From: Sabellastarte sp. h YS-2021 | Lineage: Eukaryota > Annelida > Polychaeta > Sabellida > Sabellidae | NCBI GenBank assembly: GCA_964017235.1 | Contig: OZ024927.1 | Coordinates: 49,977,293-50,041,292 of the forward strand | Length of the DNA stretch: 64,000 nt | Direction of reading: 5' to 3' | In this document: positions 38,847 through 49,204 of the stretch, one piece after another | How the letters are laid out: each line of letters starts with the position of its first letter | Numbering within the stretch: the stretch's first letter is position 1 | Made by a program: the position numbers and the translations under genes | Notes under the pieces: model-generated | Seen by the model: the letters and a program-made list of their open reading frames with translations, nothing else | Databases searched by the model: none | Told to the model about the DNA's origin: nothing

Positions 38847-41214
38847 ATGAAATTATCTGAAGTACAAGAAAGAAAGATGGAGTCTACTTACAATTATGCT
38901 ACCCCAACCTCAAGAAAAAATATTGTAAGTATTTGATAACTTTTTGGATGATATAAAATATTCATACAGTAAATATAATTGTTTTTCAGCTTGAAGTACA
39001 ACAACTTTCTCATCGTTTACTATGAATTATAAGACAAGTTGCTCAGAAAATTACATTAAAAGTATGTAACTCTTTACATGAGTTAATTTAATGATAATGA
39101 GATTGTTTAAAAAAGGATATCAGTGACTGATATTTTCTTTGGTGTTTTTTTTTTTGTATTTTCTAAAGATACAGAAAATAACAGACATTGTTGTACATAT
39201 TCAAGCTTCACATACTGACCATATAAAGTGAACTAATTGGTCTTATTATTTTGTGTTTTAGGAGGACATAATGCAGCAGGGCCTGACACTTAGGGCTGAG
39301 ATTAAGACTGCCAGACAGCAATTTTTGGACCTGCTGAACACTGAGGGGGCCAGAACAACTGACACTATGGAAGCCTTTTCACAGGATGCTGAGAACAGAG
39401 ATCCCATCTATACTTTACTGAAGAGAGCCTCCCATAAGCTTCAGCAGTCCCCAAGCCTGGGTACCAACATTCTGAGCCTCAGAAAAAACAGGGGAACACC
39501 CATCAAGACCAACCCTCGCACCTCCCTCTCAGCTTCAGTGAAGAGGAAACTGTCTACTGATACCTGCCCACAGCTTACCAAAGTGCCAAAGTATGGCCAT
39601 AAAGAACAAGAGTGCCTAGAAAATGAGTTAAATGAAAACAAGGAAAACTTCCTGCTGATGTCTACACCCTGTACTCCCAATAAAAAGTCATCCAACAAGA
39701 AAAGAAGGAGTTCCCTCAAGAAGTTGCTCACTCCTAAGAGGAGAAGGTCTGGGTCTGTTGAAATCCCCACTCCCAAGATGCCAAGAATGGGAGTGCGTGC
39801 TAAAATGGTTGGAGCAACTGGCAGTGATCTCACACCTGTACTGAATATGCATGCATCCCTTCCAAAGAAGTGCACAGAACCTAGGATGCCAGCAGAAGGA
39901 TGTGACAGCAAAGATAGCAGGGACTCTGCTTACCAATCTACCATTGCTTCCATCAATGACACTTATAAGACTGCCGAGCTGTCCTCTTATCATTACAGTG
40001 ACAGTCCCAGCACTTGTGTTCTTACAGACTCCACCAGGACCATGAGGCCAATACTGAAAGATGCCATCAAACAAGCAGCAGGAGAATTCATGCCAAGTGA
40101 CACTGTTAAAACAACTCCTTGTAGAAAGATAGAGAAGCCCACCAAACCGATGAACAGGTTCAATGTCAGTGAACTTTTGTCTGAATCAGACTTTACTACT
40201 TTATCTAAGCCAGACAGAACTGAAGCCAATGATGAAACAAAAGGAGGGAATAACAATGACACCAGTTTTCCAGGAGACATTAGTAAGTTGAGTTTCATCA
40301 CCCAGTCCCATACCACCATGAGAGAGCAGACCTCAGAGATCAATCTGGTCGTACCTGGGGCTATGCACAGCACCTTCAACTATCCCCTGCATAGTACCAT
40401 GAACTACCCCCTTTCCAGTACTATCAACAACCTGCAGTGCCAGCCAGACATGAGTGAGTCACCTGAAGACATTTCAGACTGTGATAGTTCTGTGCTGTCT
40501 CTTGATGTAGATGACCTGTCCTTTAACTTTGATGAAGAAAATATGGGTGGCTGTGATGTATGTAAGGTTGTTGGACTCCGAAGACAAATGGCACAGCCAA
40601 AACTTGAGAAAAGGAGAAGACCTCCAGTTGGACTTTCCGAAACTGAAATTGACTTTGAAGCAAGGTTTCCCATGGGAAGATTACCACCAGTTGGTGCTTC
40701 ACAATCCATACTAGAAGCAGATAATACCCTTGTGAGTTGTTCAAACAATACACTTAATGTCACTGTTGGGTCCCTTCCAAACATGAGCTCACTGACAGAA
40801 CTTGATGACACTGTTGTACCTAACGAGGGCAGCAAGAGGCATTCAACAGCATCTTCCAATACTCTCAAAGGCAGTGTTCACAGCAGCAGTAGCTCGAACA
40901 GTTCTCGTAAAACCAAGAAACACAAGAGATCTTCCAAGGTGTTTGTGCTCGGACTGGAAGGTGAAGACAAAGAAAATGTAAACTTCTTTACCAGAGGCCA
41001 TGAAGATCCCAAAAGAAAAGCACTGAGGAGTAAATCTGAGCTTGAGCAAATGAAGGCTCCTATGTACCCAGACTACTCTTCTGATTATTCCACCCTATCT
41101 GCCACAACCCTGGACAGCTCTCACAAACAACTACTCAAACAGAGGATGAGGTCCTTTAATGCAAGCCAGAAGAGTATGAACAGTTCAAGTGTGACAACTC
41201 TTGGTTTTCTGTAA
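38847..41214 (+). CDS. unidentified Ser/Thr-rich protein with KEN boxes
   Basis: The coding exons are 38847-38924 and 39262-41214, joined at a phase-0 intron (donor GTAAGT at 38925, acceptor TTTTAG ending 39261). The product is about 676 residues; ATG 38877 is a possible alternative start. No domain is recognised. Residues about 25-60 look helical. A basic cluster at about 168-190 (KKRRSSLKKLLTPKRRRS) could be a nuclear signal and holds a full CDK site at T183. Other Ser/Thr-Pro sites lie at STPCTPNKK, PTPKMPR and KTTPCR. KEN boxes are at about 153-155 and 596-598; KRKL at 120-123 resembles a cyclin-docking site. Around 394-418 an HSTxNYPL unit is repeated. The middle is acidic (LSLDVDDLSFNFDEE) and the C-terminus Ser-rich. 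GC content is clearly above the flanks, and the frame is open for 1.95 kb. Inference: a nuclear protein controlled by CDK and APC/C. That it is a real gene is well supported; its function is not. Confidence 0.85.
38925..39261 (+). other. intron between the two coding exons
   Basis: A 337-bp GT-AG intron. The donor ATT|GTAAGT is consensus. The acceptor TTGTGTTTTAG|GAG follows a T-rich tract. Removing it keeps the frame open (phase 0). Confidence 0.85.
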
Positions 41215-41930
41215 TTAAATGTTGTACCATTGTTTATGTACCAATTGTAGTGCTATTTAAGTAATGTAACTATTTTGTACACTAAGTAATATAACTACTT
41301 CACCAATTATACATTTAGGGTGAATATATAAAGGTCTAGATGATTTTTAAATGTAATTCATTGTGAAAGTAGACAAAAGCTGACCATGATCTCAATATTT
41401 TAAATTGCAAATTTTATAAAGGCATTGTAAATTTAGAAATGCATATCTGTGATATTTGTATATAGACTGTTATAAAATGAAGTTGTTATAATACGTGTAC
41501 ATATTACACAGCATTATTGCTATATTATAACATATTTTGTGGATGACTGTGCCAAATCAAATATATTAGTTAAATACTTAGTAAAAGGTATATTAGAAAT
41601 TATTGCATTTGCTAACACATTTACATTAAAAAATTAGGTATAAATTAATCTGTGTGTAGTAAGTTATTAAATACTTTGTATAGCTTTAAATATCAGCTTT
41701 AATATTTATTTAATTATAATTTCCATATTTTTATCATCTATATAAACAGATGGTTAAGTTCATTTAAATTGTAAAACTCTTCAGGAATTCCTTTCTAGAA
41801 TAGTTTCAGTGTAAAAGTGTCGATCTTATCGAGATTATCAAAAATTCTGTGCTACAAATATGTTGGACTTGTGCTATGTAAATTGATATGTACCAGTACT
41901 ATGAATAAATATGTTTAATTTAACAATTCA
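41215..41930 (+). other. 3'UTR of the KEN-box gene
   Basis: AT-rich sequence from the TAA at 41212-41214 to a canonical AATAAA at 41904-41909. Cleavage is probably near 41925-41935, followed by a T-rich stretch. A TGTATATA at 41457-41464 matches the Pumilio recognition element, which would fit post-transcriptional control, but one octamer in AT-rich DNA is weak evidence. Confidence 0.7.
41904..41909 (+). terminator. polyadenylation signal AATAAA
   Basis: This canonical hexamer is about 690 nt after the stop codon, with a T-rich region (TCTCTTCCTTTTAGG) starting about 25 nt downstream. It is the best-placed signal; ATTAAA variants at 41213 and near 41625 are alternatives. Confidence 0.65.
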
Positions 41931-43097
41931 TCTCTTCCTTTTAGGGTGTGAACTTTTGGGTCATTTGCAGCCTTTTAAAATAGAATCTTGACAGCTTTAT
42001 AGATATTAGTAGGCCTTTGATCTTGTGAAGCCTTACACGAATCAGGGACACATAACTTAAGCTTTTGAAGGGAAAGCTACACTCTGTGTAATTTTAACCA
42101 CACCTTTTCACCTAATTTGGCACTTTAGAAGTAAATTGCCTGTAAAATATCATGTAGAATAATCTATCTTTACACACTTTGACATGTGGGATTCTGTTAA
42201 AGATTTTTTTTTGGCAAAACCAGTACAGACATCATACCAGATGGGTTACACCTTTCCTAAATTTTCTATAAATATACCCAAGCAGCATGATGACCACAAA
42301 TTAATGTGTAAACTCTCTGAATCATATTTGATTTATATGTACTCGTCAATTCTAAATATGAGAATATTTAGGTTGACTTCAAATTCCGAGTTCAGATTGC
42401 AGCATTGAGTCAGCACATACAACTTGTCAGGTTTGACAACATGTTGACAGTTGTAGACAGAATTTCAAAAGCAAGGTCAGTGGCTAGGATATTGAATGTC
42501 GAGCAGGTGATGACCACTGCTACAATTAAACATGGCTGATGCAGATCAGATTTATCAAAATGGAATGGAATGACAAGATATGAAGTCAAACAAATGCAGG
42601 ATTTAAAATAGAATGCAAAGTTTATAACATTTAATCTAAGCACAAAATCCTTTATTAGGATCAACCACTTGAAAAACAGAATGAAAAACTGTAGTTTATT
42701 TATCAAAAGACAAAAAGATTTAATGAAAAACAGCAGTTCATTTATCAAAAGACAGAAAGATTTAAAATAAATTTTAAAAGGAATAATGGTAGGGATCATT
42801 CTGAGCCCATATCCTAATTTATTGAGGCCATTGTTAAGTAGTTTTGAAGTTTGTGAAGTCTATCCCCTAAGTCAAATAAATTAATTGCTCGCATCTGTGG
42901 CAAGTATAAAATCTTTTGATACATGTTACATCCCTTGCTTTATATCCACAGCTGGACTAACTGATGGATGAAAAATGTAACCTTATCCTTTAAGAATGGA
43001 ACACTTGGACGTAATCCACAAATTTTGAGACACAACAGAACACTTGATTTTATCTTGCCATTAGTGATCTATTTGTATCATTATTTTGTTTGTACAA
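41931..43097. other. intergenic stretch with a 42-bp tandem duplication
   Basis: No coding exon is supported. A 42-bp unit (ATGAAAAACTGTAGTTTATT...) occurs twice head-to-tail at 42681-42722 and 42723-42764 with a few substitutions. The open 129-residue minus-strand frame at 42410-42799 runs through this repeat and is strongly hydrophobic only because of T-rich codons. It is not accepted as a gene. Confidence 0.5.
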
Positions 43098-43107
43098 ATG
43101 CATTCTA

Positions 43108-43343
43108 TTTATTTATTTATTTGGGGTGTTACGTCGCTTCCAACACTGTACAGGTCATATCAGACGTGTAGTTGGAAGGGCAGAGGAAACCAGTACATAC
43201 AGTTCATTATGGTTCTGTACTGTAAACTGCCGACCAATGGCAAGCAACTACCAGCTTTCCCACTTGAGGCTGTGCCGGGAACCGAACCCGGCCTCAGAGG
43301 TGGGAGGCGAGATAGTTACCACTCTGCCACCGTGGCCCCTCAG
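43108..43343 (-). repeat. young tRNA-derived SINE with 10-bp TSD
   Basis: It is nearly identical in layout to the SINE at 17332: minus-strand head GTGGCAGAGTGGTAAC, B box GGGTTCGGTTC, body, then AAATAAATAAATAA. It is flanked by ATGCATTCTA at 43098-43107 and 43344-43353. Overlapping open frames in all phases are repeat shadows. Confidence 0.92.
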
Positions 43344-43627
43344 ATGCATTCTAATGTAAAAAATTAAACACTGCATGTGAAATATAAGATTCTATATTTT
43401 TTGTCAAATTTGAAATTTGGGTCATACAAAGGCTTACTTACATTTTTAAGCTGTAACATAGTACTCGTGTCCAGTGTAAAGTAGTGGTACAAAATGTGTC
43501 ATCTTCAGAAATATTCACCCATATCTCAACATTGTCCTTTCTGGCTGTGAGTTTTTGCTAAAAAGAGAACCTGTTAAAGGAAAAATAAACGCTAGGCGAC
43601 TACTAACATTGTTACCCAGTGCGGCCT

Positions 43628-43645
43628 CCCCCCCCCCCCCCCCCC
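43628..43645. repeat. C homopolymer, 18 bp
   Basis: An uninterrupted run of 18 C just after GCGGCCTC. It is a likely length-polymorphic site or assembly weak point. Confidence 0.85.
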
Positions 43646-44000
43646 TTTTGTAATGATGACATATGTACAGGGCACTGCTGAAGTCAAGTACATGTTTTCT
43701 CTATTGCCATATTTCCAGTGACATTATTTACCCTTCATCAGTTCAGGAAAAAGGATGTGTCAAAACAGAAGCACGGCATTGTTTTCAAGCTGTTAAGTAG
43801 TAAGGATATTGTCAGAATTTTTTTATATTGATAGCATGTTTTGTTGAGATAGAGCATAGCTTCTGGTGGCAAAGTCTTGCAAAACATAAAAATCCAATGC
43901 CATAAGCCTGGTCTTGTTATTTTAAGGAAAAATTGGAATATCTGAGTCATATTTTGGTCATTCCTAAGTAAAGGTTCTATTTGGTTTAAAAAAGGAATTA

Positions 44001-44561
44001 CTGTATAAGTGGTTATTTTCGCGGGTACTTAAGTTCGCGAATGTACACTGTAGGCCTGCTTCGCGAGAATTTATTTTTGCGGTGAAATATATTCAATTAT
44101 CGCCCAAACTAACAACATGTTCAAATTAAAATACTTATTATGCGGACTTCTGCTGGTTTGATTGGAAATGCATAGTTGACGTCTTTTCTTTTATACACGT
44201 TGTCAGTGTGTGTACCTACTCTGGGAGATTATAAATTTACGAAACCCAATCGAACACACTTTCATTGATCGGCGCATTATCAAAGAAGTTGTGTAGCGGG
44301 GTCGTGTAATTGAATTAATCCCTCCCTAAAGATCAAAGAAGTTAGGCGTTTCTGTGAATGGTACATTTGATAAAGCAATGGAATTTACTGTTTCCGTGAC
44401 AGTGTTAAATATTGTATCTTGCATAATCTTGTATTATCGCTCACGCTACTGTAGACTGGTTCTACTGAATATAAATATTGGCTAGAAGTTATTTTCGCGT
44501 TTTGTAGTCACTCGCGAATATAGCGAAAATTAATTCCACGCGAAAATAACCACTTATACAG
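44001..44561. mobile_element. TA-flanked MITE with 23-bp perfect TIRs
   Basis: The left end CTGTATAAGTGGTTATTTTC and its exact complement at the right end (23 bases in all, to CGCG) define a 561-bp element. TA flanks both sides (43999-44000 and 44562-44563), as for Tc1/mariner-superfamily insertions. The interior has no transposase. The subterminal regions repeat TTCGCG words and are CpG-rich against the local AT-rich background. Perfect TIRs suggest recent mobility. Confidence 0.88.
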
Positions 44562-44939
44562 TATTCAAGATAGCTAAGCCATGGTGAAGAGAAAATGGTT
44601 ATCAAAATAATAGTTTGCAGTGGACTGATTTAGACTCCTATGACATATATATTCATCAATGAAGTTTATCAACTAGTTAATTACAGATCTATTGCAATAC
44701 CATAATTCAACAAAGATTTAACAAAATAGATAAATACATATGTGGGCACATTATACATGATTAAAATTGCCAAAAAATTATATTGTTTTGATTCAGGGGA
44801 AATTTTCATTGTCAAAGTGAATTTTATTGTATCCCCGAAAAGCGGGAATACTATGGATCATGCGCGGTCATCGTCTGTGTCCGCAGAGATTTTCTTGTGT
44901 TCAACCTACAAGCCACATTTGTTTTGGGATTTCTTTTAA

Positions 44940-45480
44940 ACTTTGCAAGTGGCTTGCTATGGCAGAGATCTGGCCACCCTATTATTTTGGTAGCCAAGGA
45001 GTCAAAATTATGCTCTGGGGAGAAAAAAACATAAAAAATATTGATTATTTTCACTATTGCTTGTGTTCAAGCTGTAGGGCGCAGTTTCTTTCAGATTTAT
45101 TTTATATTTAGTACATGAATTGGTGGGTATGATGCTTCACCACCCCATCTTTTTTGTAGGCCTGGGGTCAAAATCAAGCGAGCAATAGTTATTTTAAACC
45201 TAGGCTCTGCTTTGGGGAGTCAAAAACCTAAAAAAAATTGACTTGTAATTTGAAAACTATTGCATTTACAGAATTTTGTTTAAATATGTTATTCAGTTAC
45301 TTTTGGTTCAGCTATAACATAGTAAAATTTCAGACCTGTAGCTCATTGCATAGCGGAGTAATAACTACTTTGACGTTCTCACTATTGAGTAAATCAGTTG
45401 TAACTTGAAGACTATTGCAAAAGTGCTTATAACTCACTTATTATTTGTCCTAGAAGTTTGCAATGTGAAACCAAGGTATA
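44940..45480. repeat. degenerate repeats flanking the 147-bp array
   Basis: The block GCCACCCTATTATTTTGGTA...GGAGTCAAAA...GGGGAG near 44975-45045 recurs in altered form near 45136-45235. A GTAATTTGAAAACTATTGCA block near 45246 recurs as GTAACTTGAAGACTATTGCA near 45400. This looks like a decayed tandem region leading into the array. Confidence 0.5.
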
Positions 45481-45600
45481 GGAAATCATGGGCTAGGAAT
45501 ATTCTAATGTGGTCCGATTTGACCTTGGACCCCTCCTTCAAGGTCAAATGAGGACAGCCAAACTTAAAATGTTTATAACTTCGGGAAACTTCAGCCTGTA
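45479..45600 (+). repeat. outlying monomer of the 147-bp repeat
   Basis: It matches the monomers at 46345 onward from TAGGAAATCATGGGCTAGGA through TTGACCTTG (45519-45527) and CAAGGTCAA (45539-45547) to GCCAAACTTAAAATG. About 0.75 kb, including a LINE fragment, separates it from the main array. Confidence 0.85.
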
Positions 45601-45914
45601 TGTCTTTCATTATTGCTTCTACAGGTTTGCTATGTTTGGGGATACACCGCTGGCTCGCAATAAAGTGAGCGGCATAATTTTTTTCATAAAATTATGTCTT
45701 AAAGATAAGCAATGGGTCTTTTTGAATAGAAAATGTGCACGTTGTTGCACAAAAGGCTTGTGTTTTGTTGAATCACCAAATAATACATTGGCTTGAGGGA
45801 ATCTGACTGAAGTGCAATATCAATATCAGTTCAATTTGATGTTGTGTATCAATCGAGGTGAAAATATTGTTTTAATGTAGTAATAGTCATTAGTTGATCA
45901 AAATGCTTTCAATA

Positions 45915-46325
45915 TTTTATCGAAGCAATAAGTCAAAATCAACAAAGATTAAAATAAGCCTTCTCGCAAAATAACTATTTACAAAAGAATATGAATAGAT
46001 GATTGTGATAAAGGTGTGGACATGTGGCTAATATAGACTGTGAAAACCACCCTGATTCTTTTAAAAGTTCTTGTACTGCTTCAAAAACTACCTTGTTTTG
46101 TTCAAATGTCAAGTTATAATCTCCATATAAAGAGAATCAGTGGTTATTGTCAGTAAATCTTGCAACTTGTTGAGCATTGACTGCCTATGTTGAGCATACA
46201 GTCTGCACTCTAAAAGAAAAAGAGAATTGTTTTCTAACCGAAAGGCCATGGTCACAAGTTGAATTTTGTATAACATGTAAATAATGTTCAAGATGATCTT
46301 TACTGTTTAAGAGGTCTACAGTTCA
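45915..46325 (-). mobile_element. non-LTR retrotransposon 3' end, decayed
   Basis: The minus strand encodes FLLECRLYAQHRQSMLNKLQ, typical of the C-terminal CCHC region of Jockey/I-type LINE reverse transcriptases. It is homologous to 49222-49905 over about 350 bp. A one-base insertion near 46240 and loss of the zinc-binding His break it. The 3' end is near the AATAAA-like complement at about 45920. It lies inside the 147-bp repeat region, separating the outlying monomer from the array. Confidence 0.75.
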
Positions 46326-46344
46326 TTCATATTTTTACCAACCT

Positions 46345-46890
46345 GTAGGAAATCATGGGCTGGGAATCTTTTGGTGTGGTCAGATTTGACCTTGGACACC
46401 TCCTTCAAGGTCAAACGAGGATAGCCAAACTTAAAAGTGCTTATAACTTGCTTATTATTGGTTGAGAGGTTTGGCATGGTAAACCAACCTGTAGGAAATC
46501 ATGGGTTGGGAACCTTTTGGTGTGGTCAGATTTGACCTTGGGCCCCTCGTTCAAGGTCAAACAAGGATACCCAAACTTAAAAGTGCTTATAGCTCGTTTA
46601 TTATTGGGACTAGAGGTTTGCAACGTGAAACAAACCTATAGGAAATCATGGGCTAGGAATCTTTTGGTGTGGTCAGATTTGACCTTGGGCCCCTCCTTCA
46701 AGGTCAAACGAAAGCAAAATCTAAAAGTGCTTATAAATCGCTTTTTCATGGTCCTTGAGGTTTGTCAAGTGAAACCATCCTGTAGAAAATCATGGGCTAA
46801 GAATCTTTTGATGTGGTCAGTTTTTTCCCTAGGCTCCTCCTTCAAGGTCAAACTAGGATAGCCAAACTTAAAAGTGCTTATAACTTGCTA
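46345..46890 (+). repeat. 147-bp tandem array, four monomers
   Basis: Monomers start (TAGGAAATCATGGG) at 46345, 46492, 46639 and 46783, giving periods of 147, 147 and 144 bp. Each contains TTGACCTTG, an 11-bp spacer and CAAGGTCAA; the left arm is lost in the fourth. Because 147 is a multiple of three, one frame stays open through several units (46517-46861) with a 49-residue period. No known protein family is recognised, and coding is not claimed. It is a minisatellite/satellite-like array. Confidence 0.9.
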
Positions 46891-49204
46891 ACTCCTCCTT
46901 CAAAGTTAAGCAATGGTTGATTGGCTGTGGTGAGTTTTCTTTCTGGTGGATACAATTTGCATCGGTTCTCTGATGCGCTAGGTCTAGTTATTAATGTGTG
47001 TTGTTGACAGCTTTCATGTAAATTCTGCCAGCCTTGCTCAATGTTCAAAGATTGAATACATGTGTGTATTTGATTTATAAGGGGCACCAGAAACCTGTCT
47101 CATGGCTCTAATTTTCAAGAATTTTTCTTGTCAATTTGGATTTTATCTGTTTTAACATAATATTTAGTCTCTTTTCAGCCTTGGTGGTTATATTGTGTAT
47201 GTGTATATGCCAAGTTACCAACTTATGTTATTCTCAAGCCAAAGACCAATGTGTTTGTGATTAGATACCTTAACTATTGGTGTGTTATGAGGGAATAATC
47301 TAGGATGTGCCTCTTGGTTATGTTTTAAACCAATGACCACATGCTTTAAATAGGTGATAAAATATCTTTAAAGATCTCTGAATAAAGTTTCTAGAATGGT
47401 TTTGCAATACATGTACAAGTAAGCTATTTGCACACAATTTAACATCTGTGCATTACTTAGCAATGTAACATGTAATTTAAATAATGATTACAAGGTCTCT
47501 AGTAGAACACGACCTCTCAGCACCCTAGTGAAATACCTTTTAATCACGACTAATCACATCCTGTACAATTATAAATGTGAAAATAATCTAAATCAATGAG
47601 AAATAATATTCATACACTTGATCTCAGTTGATATATATGAAATGTATGACATATAAAAGAAATAACAGTAAAATAGGTTTGAATGGAGGTACATGACAGC
47701 TATAATATCAGTCAATTTGTCAGTGGCTATAATTTGTATGTGACAAACTGGACATAAGGAAAGGTCACTCTTCGACAAGAAAGGGGCCAGAGAATATTAC
47801 TGTATGAGGTGATGTACAGGAGTACTTTTTACCAACAGGTTTACATTCATACTGAAAATTTAAAGCAAGTTTGAAACCCTGTAAATTAGATTTGTCTGTT
47901 TGAATAACAGAATGTTAATGTCCTGTAGGTGACCTTTTTTTAATTTGTCTTTTTGAGGGTTTTTTTTGTTAAAGTAAAACCTTCAGACTTTTTTTAACAG
48001 ACTACATACTCCAGTGGGGGTTTCCATGAAGCAAATAGTCAACTGCCAATGACTGACAATGTTGATTATATCATCACTTTTTTGTATTCTGATGTTTCTA
48101 TAGAGTAAGAAGTGTGCAATTTTATCACCTTCTTTACCTTCTTTTTCTATGACTTGACACATTTGTTATGTTTGGAACTACATTACATCTCCTGAAACAA
48201 AATTGGCTAGAATTATTTTATTATTTCACTAATCCTTTCCATATCGGGTACCTAATAGCTGACAGTCCCTGATTTTCTCTGTAAAGAACAGAAAAGGAAT
48301 CACTGTCAACTGTCTGTTTCTAAATATTCACCAACAGTATCTATATGAAATGACATAAATCCTGGATATCTATGGTTATATTTCACATCAAATTAGGTAG
48401 TAATGTTTAGTAAATGGAAACACGAAAATTGCAAACTGGACATCAGAGTTTCAAAGTCTGTTACATGGAAACATAAACTTATGCTGGGTATTTGCATGTA
48501 AAATGGAAGGAATAAAGTATATTTATTCAAATAATGGGTGTGAGGTGTGATATGGTGCTCATTATAACAAAAGATAATGGATATCAGTTGTATCAACATG
48601 TTAATGTATCAAAATGTGTTGACAACAAGTGTTATTGTGAAAATGAAATAAGGCTTGAAGATCTAGACAGTTATGATGTAATCCTGTTCAGAGTGTAAAG
48701 TGGGACTAATCTCCACCTCACATACCTGTGTTATTTAGAGTTGCACATGTCAATTCTGTTAAATGTTCAGTAAAATGGGTGGAGCAGGAACTATTTATCA
48801 GTTGTTCATTTAGTCTGATCCAAACTGATAACCATTTTATTGTCAGATATAAAGTGTCTTATTTCAAGCTTTAACCAGTAGCCTTCCTCAGACTCCAGTT
48901 GTTTAATAATTCCATTTATTCTATACAAATATGTAGCTTTTAATGACAGTTTTCCATCGGAATGCGTCAGTAAGCTAATGTATCTAATTTTTATCTGCTT
49001 TGGTTTTAGCATTTGGTTTATATATTTTTTTAGTGATAAGGCAAAGTCCAATTATATTAAGCCCATTTGCAGTTGGAGTAATGATGACTCAGTAGAAGTA
49101 TATTTATATTGACACCATAACATTTGTAAAAAAATATATAAATGAAAGCTTGTAGTCTCTATTGCAAAATTTTTTGATGAAGCATTTTTGGAATATACAT
49201 TTTC
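46891..49204. other. non-coding stretch, nothing recognised
   Basis: No coding exon or repeat could be supported. The short frames here lack recognisable sequence. Confidence 0.4.

Noticed and set aside
39441..39911. 156-residue open frame antisense to the KEN-box gene
   Set aside because: It lies wholly opposite the long coding exon. The higher GC content and codon pattern of the sense strand explain the open antisense frame, and no domain is visible.
40404..40868. 154-residue antisense open frame
   Set aside because: Same reason: a shadow of the sense coding exon, rich in Ser/Leu from complementary codons.
42410..42799. 129-residue hydrophobic minus-strand frame resembling a membrane protein
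   Set aside because: Hydrophobicity follows from A-rich plus-strand sequence read as Phe/Leu/Ile codons, and the frame runs through a 42-bp tandem duplication.
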